Of a DNA stretch of 64,000 bases, positions 18,886 through 28,225 are shown piece after piece. The position numbers were made by a program, and so were the translations under genes. Location of the stretch: NCBI RefSeq assembly GCF_947503385.1, contig NZ_CANNDO010000002.1, positions 434,001 to 498,000 on the forward strand, read 5' to 3'. Each line of letters opens with the position of its first letter. Position 1 is the stretch's first letter. The notes under the pieces were generated by a model. It saw nothing but the letters and a program-made list of their open reading frames with translations, searched no databases and was not told the origin of the DNA. The stretch comes from an uncultured Tateyamaria sp. (GTDB taxonomy: Bacteria; Pseudomonadota; Alphaproteobacteria; Rhodobacterales; Rhodobacteraceae).

Positions 18886-19262
18886 TCACACCACACCGTC
18901 GGTTGACGGAATCCCGTTACAATCCAATCATCGCCCCGCGTTTCGCCGAACAAAGTGTACAAACAAGTCTGCTCGTAAGGTTGGTATGACGTTGAAGTCG
19001 TTGTCACATTGGCCCAACCTGCGGGCCCTGACACGGTACCATAGTTTGTATTGGTAATCGGGATAGAGCCCGAAGACGTAATCGACCATTGAAACGCGCG
19101 ACGTCCATCGGGCAAATCAAACACAGCAGTTGGTCTGCCATAATCAAGCATAGGCTCCGTTATGGACTTACCGACATAACTCTCCAATACCTGAGATGCG
19201 CACCCACCAGCAATGAGCAAGCTCGCAAACCCCAACAGTCTGATCACATTAAAGAGTTTCAT
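18882..19262 (-). CDS. Putative lipoprotein with BamE-like features (after nuoG)
   Basis: 126 residues with lipobox IAGGC at Cys21. The mature part has [21 protein letters not shown], then GRRAFQW, a Ser/Thr/Asn-rich stretch, CLYTLFGE and a C-terminal VWCE. The early part resembles the first helices of SmpA/BamE-like small lipoproteins; this is a weak similarity. The DNA is noticeably more AT-rich than nuoG and nuoH on either side, with rare-looking codon choices, which suggests later insertion. It overlaps nuoG by four bases. Confidence 0.72.
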   Translation of the reverse strand: MKLFNVIRLLGFASLLIAGGCASQVLESYVGKSITEPMLDYGRPTAVFDLPDGRRAFQWSITSSGSIPITNTNYGTVSGPAGWANVTTTSTSYQPYEQTCLYTLFGETRGDDWIVTGFRQPTVWCE

Positions 19263-21277
19263 TCAGCGGCCATCGCCTCGGATTTGCGCGCCTTGGCGTT
19301 GGCGCTCAGTTCGGCCATCAACTGGCTGGACCGGGCAATGGGGTTGGTCAGGTAGAAATCACTGATTGTCGAGACCAGCGCGCCGCCGTCGATCTTGCCC
19401 TGCGCCAGCGTCTCGCCCGAGTTCTCCGCCACCACGTCAATGTCGCCAAGATGCGGGTGCTCAGCGACGATGGCCTGCCGCAGCGCGCCAAGGCTGTCAT
19501 AGGGCAACGTGGCATCAATCTCGCCTGACAGCGCGCGTAGAATGGCCCAGTTTTCCTTGGCCTCACCGGGCGCAAAGCTGGCGCGCGCAGCCAATTGCGG
19601 ACGTCCTTCGGTGTTGACGAACAGCCCGCCCTCTTCGGTATAGGCGGCGCCCGGCAGGATCACGTCCGCGCGGTGTGCGCCGCGGTCGCCGTGGCTGCCC
19701 TGATAGATCACGAACGCGCCGTCCGCGATCTCGATCTCGTCCGCGCCGAGGTTATAGACCACGTCCGCCCCGTCGATGGCCGCCATGCCGTCAGGGTTTG
19801 TTGCGCCGACATCCATCGCGCCCACGCGTGCCGCAGCGGTGTGCAGGATCATCAGGCCCGACTTGGTGCTCTCGGCCAGCGCCTGCGCGCCTGCAAGGAT
19901 CGCCGCACCATCCGCGCGGGTCAGCGCGCCCATGCCGACGATGATGACCGATGGTTTTTCCTGAACAGCCGAATGATCGCGTTTCAGCAACTCGTCGATG
20001 ATGGTCGCATCAGTACCGATATGGTTCGCCTCGTAGGTCAGGTTTGGCATCTCACCGATCACGCCGACATTCGCACCCTGGCTCCATGCCTTGCGGATGC
20101 GCGCGTTCAGCACTGGCGCCTCAAGGCGCGGATTGGTGCCGATCAGCATGATCGCTTCTGCGGTATCAATATCCTCGATCTTCGCGGTGCCCACATAGGC
20201 CGAGCGATTGCCGGAGGGCAGTTGCGCCCCGTCCGTCCGGCATTCGACAATACCGCCCTGCCCTTGGACCAACTGTTTCAGCGCAAAGGCCGCCTCGACC
20301 GGGGCAAGATCGCCCACGAGGCCTGCCAGTTTGCTGGCCCCTTTGATCGCTTCGGCCGCCTTGCCCAAGGCCTCGGGCCATGTGGCGGGGCGCAGCTTGC
20401 CGTTTTCGCGCACATAAGGTTTGTCTAGACGCTGGCGGCGCAGCCCGTCCCAGACAAAGCGCGTCTTGTCCGAAATCCACTCCTCGTTGGTGCCGTCATG
20501 GTTCAGTGGCAGGAACCGCATCACTTCGCGGCCCTTGGTGTCCACCCGGATCGACGACCCCAGCGCATCCATTACGTCGATGCTCTCGGTCTTGGTCAGT
20601 TCCCACGGACGCGCCGTGAACGCATAGGGCTTCGACACCAGCGCACCCACCGGGCACAGGTCAATTATGTTGCCTTGCAGGTTCGAATCCAGCGTCTCGC
20701 CCAGATAGGACGTGATCTCACTGTCCTCACCCCGGCCTGTCTGGCCCATCTGGGTGATGCCCGCCACTTCGGTGGTGAAGCGCACGCAGCGGGTGCAAGA
20801 GATACAGCGCGTCATATGCGTCTCGACCAGCGGACCGAGGTCCAGATCATCCACCGCGCGCTTGGCCTCGCGGAAGCGGCTGAAATCCACGCCATAAGCC
20901 ATGGCCTGATCCTGCAAGTCGCACTCGCCGCCCTGATCGCAGATCGGGCAGTCCAGCGGGTGGTTGATCAGCAGGAACTCCATCACGCCCTCGCGGGCTT
21001 TTTTGACCATGGGCGAGTTTGTCTTGACCACCGGCGGCTGGCCTTCGGGGCCGGGGCGCAGGTCCTTGACCTGCATCGCGCAGGAGGCGGCGGGCTTGGG
21101 CGGGCCACCCACAACCTCGACCAGACACATGCGGCAGTTGCCCGCAATCGACAGACGTTCGTGATAACAGAACCGGGGGATCTCGATCCCCGCCTCTTCG
21201 CAGGCCTGGATCAGGGTCATCGCCCCATCCACCTCGATCTCGTTTCCGTCGATGACGATCTTGCGCAGATTGCTCAT
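19259..21277 (-). CDS. nuoG: NADH-quinone oxidoreductase subunit G
   Basis: 672-residue subunit of the NADH-oxidising arm. The N-terminal 200 residues hold three iron-sulfur centres: N1b ([16 protein letters not shown] with a later Cys), N5 with its histidine ligand in the [17 protein letters not shown] region, and N4 ([10 protein letters not shown] plus a later Cys). The C-terminal part is a molybdopterin-oxidoreductase-like fold without cofactor. The length fits the alphaproteobacterial/mitochondrial form and is shorter than the E. coli protein. Confidence 0.96.
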   Translation of the reverse strand: MSNLRKIVIDGNEIEVDGAMTLIQACEEAGIEIPRFCYHERLSIAGNCRMCLVEVVGGPPKPAASCAMQVKDLRPGPEGQPPVVKTNSPMVKKAREGVMEFLLINHPLDCPICDQGGECDLQDQAMAYGVDFSRFREAKRAVDDLDLGPLVETHMTRCISCTRCVRFTTEVAGITQMGQTGRGEDSEITSYLGETLDSNLQGNIIDLCPVGALVSKPYAFTARPWELTKTESIDVMDALGSSIRVDTKGREVMRFLPLNHDGTNEEWISDKTRFVWDGLRRQRLDKPYVRENGKLRPATWPEALGKAAEAIKGASKLAGLVGDLAPVEAAFALKQLVQGQGGIVECRTDGAQLPSGNRSAYVGTAKIEDIDTAEAIMLIGTNPRLEAPVLNARIRKAWSQGANVGVIGEMPNLTYEANHIGTDATIIDELLKRDHSAVQEKPSVIIVGMGALTRADGAAILAGAQALAESTKSGLMILHTAAARVGAMDVGATNPDGMAAIDGADVVYNLGADEIEIADGAFVIYQGSHGDRGAHRADVILPGAAYTEEGGLFVNTEGRPQLAARASFAPGEAKENWAILRALSGEIDATLPYDSLGALRQAIVAEHPHLGDIDVVAENSGETLAQGKIDGGALVSTISDFYLTNPIARSSQLMAELSANAKARKSEAMAAE

Positions 21278-21280
21278 GTA

Positions 21281-21679
21281 TCAGTTCATCCTTAGCAGCG
21301 CGCCGATCTGGCCGCCTTTTTCAATTTCGACCCGTCCAAGGGCGCAATACGTGTCCTGTGCGCCCGCCCGCACACCCGCATCGCGCAGGTACTGGTCCCG
21401 CTCCGCCTTGAGCCGCGCCTTTTCCACGTCCGATTTGCGATAGGCGTCGATCTCGGCATCCGAATAGCCCAACTTGCGCGCCGTGCCCTTTAGGCCATTG
21501 AGCACGCTGACGGCACGGATCAGGCGGGCGGAAATGTCGGGGCAGTTCTTGCGAATTTCGTCGGCGATGCCGACGGCAAGGATCGTGCCATCAATCTCGG
21601 GCACCTCCCGCAAGGGGGGCTTGGCCGAGACGGTGCTTGCTACCAGGGCAAGTGTGAAGGCTAGTATCATTGCGCGCAT
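21281..21679 (-). CDS. Exported protein, DUF5333-like
   Basis: About 132 residues starting MRAMILAFTLALVASTVSA, a signal peptide cleaved near residue 19. The mature protein has REVPEIDGTILAVGIADEIRKNCPDISARL and ends in a cysteine-containing stretch (DTYCALGRVEI). It matches my recollection of DUF5333, found in Rhodobacterales near nuo genes; this needs a profile search. I reject the longer frame up to 21844 because GGAGAG sits five bases before the ATG at 21679 and a signal peptide begins there. Three bases separate it from nuoG. Confidence 0.78.
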   Translation of the reverse strand: MRAMILAFTLALVASTVSAKPPLREVPEIDGTILAVGIADEIRKNCPDISARLIRAVSVLNGLKGTARKLGYSDAEIDAYRKSDVEKARLKAERDQYLRDAGVRAGAQDTYCALGRVEIEKGGQIGALLRMN

Positions 21680-21797
21680 CTTTTCTCTCCACGTTGCTGT
21701 CGCTGGGACGTATGTGGAAAAGCACCCATCTGCTATGCAATAACAACGCCCGGCACAAGCCGGTAGCGCGCAAAATGTCGCCTTTTTCGGTAACGAA

Positions 21798-22139
21798 TTA
21801 TTCGGGAGTACAGGTGCCGCGCAACACCAGACGGTCGCCCGCAATGGTCAGTGTGCCGTCCTCGGCATCCGGCCCGGCAATCCATGTGATATCGGACGAC
21901 CCGAAATTCTTGATGCAATACCGCACCGCCTCGTAACGGCCCGCGTCGCGCGCACCCTCCAACGAGGCCGAAACCGGGCTCACCGCCACCTCGAAATCAT
22001 CGCGCTGCCGGTCGATATTCGACGCGTTCGAACGGAAAAACACACCGTCAAACGCCACCCTGTCTGCGCGCCGCTCCTGACAGGCGCTCACCAGCAGCAC
22101 GGCGATGAGGGCAAGGGGGGCAATTGAGGTCCGGGTCAT
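21798..22139 (-). CDS. Putative lipoprotein (between nuoF and nuoG)
   Basis: 113 residues starting MTRTSIAPLALIAVLLVSAC, with Cys20 as the lipidation site. The mature part (RVAFDGVFFRSNASNIDRQRDDFEV ... VRYCIKNFGSSDITW ... LRGTCTPE) is about 93 residues with two further cysteines that could pair. The ATG at 22139 has GGAG seven bases before it. Function unknown. About 118 bases separate it from the DUF5333-like gene. Confidence 0.75.
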   Translation of the reverse strand: MTRTSIAPLALIAVLLVSACQERRADRVAFDGVFFRSNASNIDRQRDDFEVAVSPVSASLEGARDAGRYEAVRYCIKNFGSSDITWIAGPDAEDGTLTIAGDRLVLRGTCTPE

Positions 22140-22198
22140 GGTCGTCTCCACTGGTGGGCGCGACATGGGTGCGTCAAACGAACCGGTTTTGCAAGGGC

Positions 22199-22744
22199 TT
22201 AGACGCTGAACGCCTCTTCACGCTCTGCCATGGTCATCTTGGTCATGGCGCTGGTGTTCAGCTCGTGCAGCGGGCGGATGTAACAGCTGACCACAGCCCA
22301 GCCCCGTTCCATATCGGTAAGCTGCGACACAAACTGATGCGGGTTGGCCTTGATCATGTCGCGCACTTTTTGCGCCATGGCCTGATCGCTGTCCGAGTCG
22401 TTCCAGCTGCGGTTGGCGCTGTGACTGATCCGCCCAAGTGCGAGGAAATCACCGGCAGGCGCTTGGCTCTTGGGCAGCAAGTGGTCCACGTCCCGGCCCA
22501 GCGATGTGCGCGGCATCACCGCATCAAACGCATCGCGGTAGGTGCCATAGGACCGCTCTACATAGACCGTGGCCCATTTATTGCGCGCCAGAACAAAGAC
22601 CTTGGACGGATCGCGACGCCCGATGCGAAACACATCAAGACCGGACAGCAACGCATCCGCCTTGCCAATGGCCGGTGCCGGCCATTTGATCCCCTGGGCG
22701 CGCATCGCGGCCCCATATTGGCGGGCGGTGGTGGGAGGAGCCAT
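22199..22744 (-). CDS. Soluble protein with an HNH-like motif
   Basis: 181 residues from the ATG at 22744; two further in-frame starts lie upstream. The central part DVDHLLPKSQAPAGDFLALGRISHSANRSWN follows the HNH-nuclease plan: D-H, a Pro-Lys pair, an Asn about 25 residues on. It lacks the zinc-binding cysteines seen in many HNH proteins. Whether it cuts nucleic acid is unknown. Ending EREEAFSV, it has no signal peptide. It sits among exported-protein genes in the nuo unit and has no evident link to respiration. Confidence 0.6.
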   Translation of the reverse strand: MAPPTTARQYGAAMRAQGIKWPAPAIGKADALLSGLDVFRIGRRDPSKVFVLARNKWATVYVERSYGTYRDAFDAVMPRTSLGRDVDHLLPKSQAPAGDFLALGRISHSANRSWNDSDSDQAMAQKVRDMIKANPHQFVSQLTDMERGWAVVSCYIRPLHELNTSAMTKMTMAEREEAFSV

Positions 22745-22816
22745 GAGATGTTCTCGTGAGTGGTGGCGTCGCACGGTCATCGCACAGCGCGCAGTCAACG
22801 AAAACGGTGGAATTCC

Positions 22817-23263
22817 CTACCTTGCGACGTGTTTCCAGCCAAAGGCGTGATCGCTGTCGCCATGTTCGGTGAGGTGGTGCAGCCGCCCGACCGCTTCGGC
22901 GACCGACGGGATATGTCCCTCCGGCGCCCACCACATCACCAGCCGCGTGCCCTGTTCGGCGTCGTCATACCATTCGGCCTTGCGGTCGTAGAACTGCTTG
23001 TGGACGGTCTGGAACACAAAGTGGCGAAAGCTCTCCACATCCTGCCAGACCGACAGGGTCGAGGCCGTGCGCGGATTGCCCCCCAGCACGCCTTGCACAT
23101 CCAGCTGGGCGGCCTCCATATCCTCGCTTTCCATGTGCCAGACGTATCCGGGCGCACGCCGGGCAATGTCATAGACACGGTCGAGATTGTCCGCGAAATC
23201 CGCGACACGCGGATCGTCCCAGTCGTATTTCAGGATACCGATGTTGAATTCAGCGAGGGGCAT
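22817..23263 (-). CDS. DUF3291 domain protein
   Basis: 148 residues starting MPLAEFNIGILKYDWDDPRV. The pattern of an early FNIG strand, PGYVWHME, then TLSVWQDVESFRHFVF and LVMWWAPEGHIPSVAEAVGRL is that of DUF3291, a dimeric alpha/beta-barrel (ABM-like) family related to small haem-handling or oxygenase folds. The catalytic function of the family is not established. The longer open frame upstream overlaps the neighbouring gene and looks non-coding. Confidence 0.78.
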   Translation of the reverse strand: MPLAEFNIGILKYDWDDPRVADFADNLDRVYDIARRAPGYVWHMESEDMEAAQLDVQGVLGGNPRTASTLSVWQDVESFRHFVFQTVHKQFYDRKAEWYDDAEQGTRLVMWWAPEGHIPSVAEAVGRLHHLTEHGDSDHAFGWKHVAR

Positions 23264-23274
23264 AGCCAACCACG

Positions 23275-23691
23275 CTATTGCGCCCACTGAAAAAGGAGAT
23301 CTCCGGACCATTCAAGAACCTGACCCGCACGCACCATGCTGCTCGTGGTATGCGCATTCATGTCGGAGCGGTTTTTGGGCAGGTATACAGTTATTGCCTG
23401 TGCATTCGACATCACCAGCTGGCGATGCGCCGTCGACGTTTTGACCTTGCCATCGGCATAGCTGCAAACAATCGTTGTTTGCGCCATCAATGCACGCGCA
23501 CCTTTAAGCTTGAAATTGTCTCCGCCCATCCAGCGCCCTTTGCGCACGGACAGACCCTCCGGTGCAGTCACATAGCAGTTTTCTGACTTGCCCGCGTGCA
23601 GGGCTATGCCGAGTCGCGGTTCACGTGCATCGGCTTGGCTGGCAAGCGCTGCAATCATCGTTGCAGCGATAAACACCTTGGCGCGCAGCAT
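23275..23691 (-). CDS. Exported protein of unknown function (after nuoF)
   Basis: 138 residues with a signal peptide ([22 protein letters not shown], cleavage near 22). The mature part contains NCYVTAPEGLSVRKGRWMGG and IVCSYADGKVKT, so a single pair of cysteines could form a disulfide, and ends DLLFQWAQ. No family recognised. It is directly adjacent to nuoF and its DNA is somewhat more AT-rich than nuoF, as in the lipoprotein gene near 19 kb. Confidence 0.7.
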   Translation of the reverse strand: MLRAKVFIAATMIAALASQADAREPRLGIALHAGKSENCYVTAPEGLSVRKGRWMGGDNFKLKGARALMAQTTIVCSYADGKVKTSTAHRQLVMSNAQAITVYLPKNRSDMNAHTTSSMVRAGQVLEWSGDLLFQWAQ

Positions 23692-24968
23692 TACTCCGCC
23701 GCGATCCGCTTGTGCGCAATGCGGTCTTCGATCTCACCCCGGAAATTCTTAATCAACCCCTGGATCGGCCACGCCGCCGCATCGCCGAGTGCACAAATCG
23801 TGTGCCCTTCGACCTGCTTGGTCACGTCCAGCAGCATGTCGATTTCCTCGACCTCCGCCTCGCCTTTTACCAGACGGTCCATGACCCGCATCATCCAGCC
23901 GGTGCCTTCGCGACACGGCGTGCACTGGCCGCAGCTTTCGTGCTTGTAGAATTTCGACAGCCGCCAGATCGCCTTGATGATGTCCGTGCTCTCATCCATC
24001 ACAATCACGGCGGCAGTGCCAAGCGACGAGCCCTTTTCCTTGAGCGCGTCGAAATCCATGATTGCGTCTTTCATGTTCTCACCGCGCACGCAGGGTACGG
24101 ACGAGCCACCGGGGATCACCGCCTTGAGGTTGTCCCAGCCGCCGCGAATGCCGCCGCAATGCTTTTCGATCAACTCTTCAAAGCTGATGCTCATCGCCTC
24201 TTCGACGACGCAAGGATTGTTCACATGACCCGAGATCGCAAAGAGCTTGGTGCCCGCATTGTTCGGACGGCCAAAGGACGAGAACCACGACGCCCCGCGC
24301 CGCAGGATCGTGGGCACAACAGCGATGGATTCGACGTTGTTCACCGTGGTGGGGCAACCATAAAGGCCCGCGCCCGCCGGGAATGGCGGCTTCATGCGCG
24401 GCATCCCCTTCTTGCCTTCCAGCGATTCCAGAAGTGCTGTTTCCTCGCCGCAAATATAAGCCCCTGCCCCGTGGTGCAGGTAAATGTCGAAATCCCAGCC
24501 CGACCCGGCGGCGTTCTTGCCCACCAGCCCGGCGTCATAGGCCTCGTCAATCGCGGCTTGCAGCGCTTCTTTCTCGCGGATGTATTCGCCGCGGATGTAA
24601 ATGTAGCAAGCGTGCGCGTTCATCGCAAAGCTGGCAATCAGGCAGCCTTCGATCAGCGTATGCGGATCGTGGCGCATGATCTCGCGGTCCTTGCAGGTGC
24701 CCGGCTCCGATTCGTCAGCGTTCACAACCAGATAGGCCGGACGCCCATCGCTCTCCTTTGGCATGAAGGACCATTTCAGCCCGGTGGGAAAGCCCGCGCC
24801 GCCGCGCCCGCGCAACCCGCTGTCCTTCATCTCTTGGACAACCCAGTCGCGCCCCTTCTGGATCAGCTTGTCGGTGCCGTCCCAATGCCCACGGCTTTGT
24901 GCCCCTTTGAGCGTGCGGTCGTGCATCCCATAAAGGTTGGTAAAGATGCGATCCTTGTCGTCCAGCAT
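23691..24968 (-). CDS. nuoF: NADH-quinone oxidoreductase subunit F
   Basis: About 425 residues; carries the FMN, the NADH site and cluster N3. Visible motifs are [16 protein letters not shown] (NADH/FMN loop), [19 protein letters not shown] and [15 protein letters not shown] with a later Cys for the [4Fe-4S] cluster. The ATG at 24968 is eight bases after AAAGGA; the alternative ATG nine bases upstream would lie on that site. Acts with NuoE and NuoG as the soluble dehydrogenase module. Confidence 0.96.
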   Translation of the reverse strand: MLDDKDRIFTNLYGMHDRTLKGAQSRGHWDGTDKLIQKGRDWVVQEMKDSGLRGRGGAGFPTGLKWSFMPKESDGRPAYLVVNADESEPGTCKDREIMRHDPHTLIEGCLIASFAMNAHACYIYIRGEYIREKEALQAAIDEAYDAGLVGKNAAGSGWDFDIYLHHGAGAYICGEETALLESLEGKKGMPRMKPPFPAGAGLYGCPTTVNNVESIAVVPTILRRGASWFSSFGRPNNAGTKLFAISGHVNNPCVVEEAMSISFEELIEKHCGGIRGGWDNLKAVIPGGSSVPCVRGENMKDAIMDFDALKEKGSSLGTAAVIVMDESTDIIKAIWRLSKFYKHESCGQCTPCREGTGWMMRVMDRLVKGEAEVEEIDMLLDVTKQVEGHTICALGDAAAWPIQGLIKNFRGEIEDRIAHKRIAAE

Positions 24969-25013
24969 GGGTGTCATCCTTTGCCTATCGCGCGCCTTGC
25001 CCGCGCGCGTAAA

Positions 25014-25229
25014 TCAGTCCCGGCTCTTTTGCCAAATCCGCACGGCCACCACCAGTGACCAAATGAACGCAGCCAGCGCAAAAAGCAAAATAAGGATCTC
25101 GAACCGCGCGGGCAGGCCAAGGCCTGATACGATCACCGGCGCAAAGATCGACAGCAAAGCGGCCCCCGCAATGACGAGGGCCGCGATACGGCCCTGCCGG
25201 GCCAGTTTTGGGTCCAGTGGTTTGGTCAC
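25014..25229 (-). CDS. Two-helix membrane protein, DUF5337-like
   Basis: 71 residues: a short basic cytosolic N-terminus (MTKPLDPKLARQGR), two hydrophobic segments (about 15-37 and 42-63) and a basic end (RIWQKSRD). I recall this as DUF5337, a small Rhodobacterales family, and its place between nuoE and nuoF agrees. Function unknown. It follows the H3TH-domain gene by three bases. Confidence 0.72.
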   Translation of the reverse strand: MTKPLDPKLARQGRIAALVIAGAALLSIFAPVIVSGLGLPARFEILILLFALAAFIWSLVVAVRIWQKSRD

Positions 25230-25232
25230 GGG

Positions 25233-26093
25233 TTAGTAAACGTCCCCGTCCTCAACCCGCTTGGAAAACTCGGTCTCGCCACCAGCGGCCAACACCTTGG
25301 CCTGCGCGATCCAGTCGTCGCGTGTCACGCGGCCCTTGAATCCGACCAGATTGGCGTTGACCCACGCCACCTCGTCTGCGGACCATCCGGCGATCTGGTC
25401 AAAGTGGTAAAAGCCCATGTCGTTGCACATAGCCTCAAGCTTGGGACCGATGCCCTTGATTTCCTTGAGGTTGTCAGCCTTGCCACCACGTGGCCCGTCC
25501 AGCGCGGCGGGTTTGGTGCCCTCGCCGGTGCCTTCCTTGACCCCATCCCCGTCGTAATCCGGCGTGGATGCGGCGGCCTCGTCCGTTTTGGCTGCGCCCT
25601 TTTTCTTGGGGGCCGCCTTTTTCTTGGCGGCTGGTTTGGGTCTGGCGGCGGCTTTGGCTTTCGGCTTGGCCGCGTCGCCTTCGTATTTCCATTCCCCCTT
25701 GCGCGCGGCAAGGTCCGCCTCTCCCGCAAGGGCAGCACTGGGCTGAACACCACCCGAAACGGTCGGCGCCGCAGGGGCGGACACCGGTGCGGCCTGTGTG
25801 GCTGCCGCTGCTTCGGCAGAGCGTGCAGCGGCGGCGGTGCGCGCCTCTTCGGCCTTGGCGGTTGCGGCATCCTTGCCACCCACTGTCGCCGTGCCTGCCG
25901 CTGGCAGAGGCCGGCAGATGATCCAGTTCAGCAGCAGCCCGGCCACGGCAAACACCACCGCGCCCACGAAAACGCCTTGCATAAAGGACCAGCCGCCTAG
26001 GACCCACAATAGAACGGCGGCCAGAAAACCACCCAACGCTGCCACCAGCCAACACCCCAATGCGCAGCTGATCATCCCCTGATTGTTGTCCAT
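25233..26093 (-). CDS. Membrane-anchored protein with NuoE-type C-terminal H3TH/helix-hairpin-helix domain
   Basis: 286 residues in three parts. Residues 10-60 form two membrane segments. About 65-195 is a low-complexity Ala/Lys/Pro linker with runs of KKKAAPKKKG type. Residues 195-286 form a compact domain beginning DNLKEIKGIGPKLE and ending TEFSKRVEDGDVY. That domain aligns without gaps to the C-terminus of NuoE encoded next door (about 49 of 79 positions identical by eye). This domain type is described in COG3743 as a helix-3-turn-helix, predicted nuclease-like fold. Here it more likely mediates protein contact and could tether the dehydrogenase arm to the membrane; that is inference. Confidence 0.78.
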   Translation of the reverse strand: MDNNQGMISCALGCWLVAALGGFLAAVLLWVLGGWSFMQGVFVGAVVFAVAGLLLNWIICRPLPAAGTATVGGKDAATAKAEEARTAAAARSAEAAAATQAAPVSAPAAPTVSGGVQPSAALAGEADLAARKGEWKYEGDAAKPKAKAAARPKPAAKKKAAPKKKGAAKTDEAAASTPDYDGDGVKEGTGEGTKPAALDGPRGGKADNLKEIKGIGPKLEAMCNDMGFYHFDQIAGWSADEVAWVNANLVGFKGRVTRDDWIAQAKVLAAGGETEFSKRVEDGDVY

Positions 26094-26125
26094 GCGAGTC
26101 CCTCTTCGGTCGATCTGTTACTTGC

Positions 26126-27268
26126 TTACTTGTTATAGATACCGTCTTTTTTCGCGCGTTGGGAAAATTCTGTACCTTCCCCGCTGGCAAGGGCCTGCGC
26201 CTGCCGCACCCAGTCATCCCGCGTGGCCCGCCCCTTGAACCCTTCGAGGTTCTGATCGACCCAAGCCAGTTCTTCCGCGCTCCAGTTGGCGACCTGATCG
26301 AAATGGTAAAACCCAAGGCTGTGCAGCAGCTTTTCCAGCTTTGGTCCAACGCCTTTGATCAGTTTGAGATCGTCCGGCCCGCCATCGCGCGCCGCGTCCA
26401 ATGTGGCGGGTTTGGTCCCTGCGCCTTGGGTCGGTTCGGCCTTGGCCGGGGTTGGTCTGGCCGTTTCGGTTTTCACTTTGCCCGGCACATTCTGCCGTTC
26501 GGTCACACCGGTGCGCGGCGTCTTTGCCTTGCCTTTGGGCTTGCCCGTCGCATTGGCCGACTTGTCGCGCCATGGCGCGATCAGGGGCACTTCGGTGCCG
26601 TCGATGCGCTTGACCGTGTCCCCGATATCGGTGGCAAGCTGCACGGATGCGTTGTATTTGGTATGCCCGCTGTCGAATTCCTTGAGCGTCGTCAGACCGG
26701 ACAGCGGCTCGGCTGCGTAGCGGCCATTTTGCGGCCCCGGTGTCGGCACCTCGCCACGGCCAAGCGCGTCGATGATTTCACCCATGCGCGCGGCGGTCAG
26801 ATCCTCGTAATAATCCTTGCCAATCTGCGCCATGGGCGCGTTGGCGCAGGAGCCGAGGCATTCGACCTCTTCCCAGCTGAATTTGCCATCGGCGCTCAGG
26901 CGATGCGGCTTGGCCGCAATCTTGTCCTGACAGACGGCCACAAGGTCCTCGGCCCCGCAAATCATGCAGGACGTGGTGCCGCACACCTGAATATGCGCCA
27001 CAGAACCAACGGGTTGCAGCTGGAACATAAAGTAGAACGACGCCACTTCGAGCGCGCGGATATAGGCCATGTTCAACATGTCGGCGACGGCTTCGATCGC
27101 GGGGCGGGTCAGCCAGCCTTCCTGTTCCTGCGCACGCCACAGCAGCGGGATAATGGCGCTGGCCTGACGGCCTTCGGGATATTTGGTGATCTGTGCTTCG
27201 GCCCAAGCAAGGTTGTCAGGCGTGAAGGCAAAACTGTCAGGCTGTTCAGCGTGAAGACGGCGGAGCAT
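26126..27268 (-). CDS. nuoE: NADH-quinone oxidoreductase subunit E with C-terminal extension
   Basis: 380 residues, more than twice the length of a minimal NuoE. Residues 1-165 are the thioredoxin-like [2Fe-2S] domain (cluster N1a) with cysteines in CGTTSCMIC and CLGSC. A Lys/Pro/Thr-rich linker follows (about 215-290). Residues 299-380 are an H3TH/helix-hairpin-helix domain ([14 protein letters not shown] ... [10 protein letters not shown]), duplicated in the next gene. Extended NuoE proteins are known in alphaproteobacteria; the role of the extension is not established. Confidence 0.94.
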   Translation of the reverse strand: MLRRLHAEQPDSFAFTPDNLAWAEAQITKYPEGRQASAIIPLLWRAQEQEGWLTRPAIEAVADMLNMAYIRALEVASFYFMFQLQPVGSVAHIQVCGTTSCMICGAEDLVAVCQDKIAAKPHRLSADGKFSWEEVECLGSCANAPMAQIGKDYYEDLTAARMGEIIDALGRGEVPTPGPQNGRYAAEPLSGLTTLKEFDSGHTKYNASVQLATDIGDTVKRIDGTEVPLIAPWRDKSANATGKPKGKAKTPRTGVTERQNVPGKVKTETARPTPAKAEPTQGAGTKPATLDAARDGGPDDLKLIKGVGPKLEKLLHSLGFYHFDQVANWSAEELAWVDQNLEGFKGRATRDDWVRQAQALASGEGTEFSQRAKKDGIYNK

Positions 27269-27349
27269 GGTTTTTTCCCCTGGTCAGCATGGAGACTGTC
27301 GGAGCCTCCGGCGGGCGATTACGTGGTGAGACGGCGCAGGATCACGTCG

Positions 27350-27640
27350 TCATGATTTACAGGCGGGCGGGAGGAGCAAGAGCGTCTCCTCGTCCGAGGC
27401 GAAGGTGGCAATGCCTTCGGCCATCATCTCGCGCGAAAGGCGGATGGCGGTGGGGCGGTCGATGCCCAGTTCTGGCATCTGCTTGTTGGCTTGGGCGGTG
27501 GTCATCATGCAGCCATTTTTCTGCATGGCCTCGATCAACGCGGCCTTGGCATCGTCAGCATGGACAGCGGTCGCCATCAGACCGCACGCCGCGGCAATCA
27601 GGGCCGCGCAGCGTCGGGTGGTGTGTGTTTGGCAAAACAT
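27350..27640 (-). CDS. Small exported protein before nuoE
   Basis: 96 residues with a probable signal peptide (CAALIAAACGLMATAVHA, cleavage near 28). The mature part is about 68 residues (DDAKAALIEAMQKNGCMMTTAQANKQ ... LLLLPPACKS) with cysteines at both ends that could pair. No family recognised. Start and stop overlap as ATGA with the upstream membrane-protein gene. A gap of 81 bases lies between it and nuoE. Confidence 0.68.
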   Translation of the reverse strand: MFCQTHTTRRCAALIAAACGLMATAVHADDAKAALIEAMQKNGCMMTTAQANKQMPELGIDRPTAIRLSREMMAEGIATFASDEETLLLLPPACKS

Positions 27641-27996
27641 CAGGCCGACCCCTTTCGGTGTTTCAGGTAATAGAGGCTGGCCAGACCAGCGAGGATGCCC
27701 ACAGCGATATGCGGCAACGGAGCGGCATTCCAGTACAGCACCCCATCAAACAAGCCCAGCCCCGCAAACCCGGCAAGCAGGAAGAACAGCACCTTGGCAT
27801 CGCCATAAAGCAGCGCCGCAATCAGCAAAGCCCCAAAGAAGAAATAGCGCCCGCCCATCACATAAGGCAGCGCTTGCAGCTGGTGGTAGGTCCCCGCCAA
27901 TGCGGCGTCGGGCGCAAACAGAAACCACACCCCATAGGCCAGCAGGACAGCGCCGCAAAGCAGGCCAAACCCCTGTATCGCCGTTGCAAGCGTCAC
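27640..27996 (-). CDS. Four-helix membrane protein after nuoD
   Basis: 118 residues from a GTG at 27996, supported by GAGGGGG seven bases upstream. The ATG further upstream (28140) would add a Cys/Arg/Gly-rich stretch unlike protein. Four hydrophobic segments are visible, with the acidic WFLFAPDAALAGTYHQL loop after the first and a basic end (YYLKHRKGSA). No family recognised with certainty. Confidence 0.7.
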   Translation of the reverse strand: MTLATAIQGFGLLCGAVLLAYGVWFLFAPDAALAGTYHQLQALPYVMGGRYFFFGALLIAALLYGDAKVLFFLLAGFAGLGLFDGVLYWNAAPLPHIAVGILAGLASLYYLKHRKGSA

Positions 27997-28193
27997 CGTT
28001 TCGCCCCCTCGTGCCCCACAGTCCGCACCTGTGTTCCAGCCGCGCGGTCCGTCGCGCGGACACACCCGGATACATATCCGTAAAGGGCGTTCGCCAGCGG
28101 CCGTGTCACCACCGCATCGCGAATATTGCTGGCTGGGCAACCAAGATATGTCATCAAATCACTGCGCGCTGACACCGGACCGCAACCCGGTTC

Positions 28194-28225
28194 CGCGCCC
28201 CGAACGTGGGCCGCAGCGGGGCGCG
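28194..28225 (-). terminator. GC-rich hairpin in the 256-base gap after nuoD
   Basis: CGCGCCCC and GGGGCGCG form a perfect eight-base stem with a 16-base loop, about 28 bases after the nuoD stop on the minus strand. There is no T-run, so this may be an attenuator, an RNA-stability element or a processing site and not a terminator. The rest of the gap (27997-28252) shows no gene I can support. Confidence 0.35.

Noticed and set aside
20680-20690. GGTTCGAATCC, a perfect T-loop-like sequence
   Set aside because: It is inside nuoG with no acceptor, D or anticodon stems at the right distance.
21680-21844. Longer N-terminus for the DUF5333-like protein
   Set aside because: The extension is Cys-rich, overlaps the upstream lipoprotein gene and hides a good signal peptide that starts at 21679.
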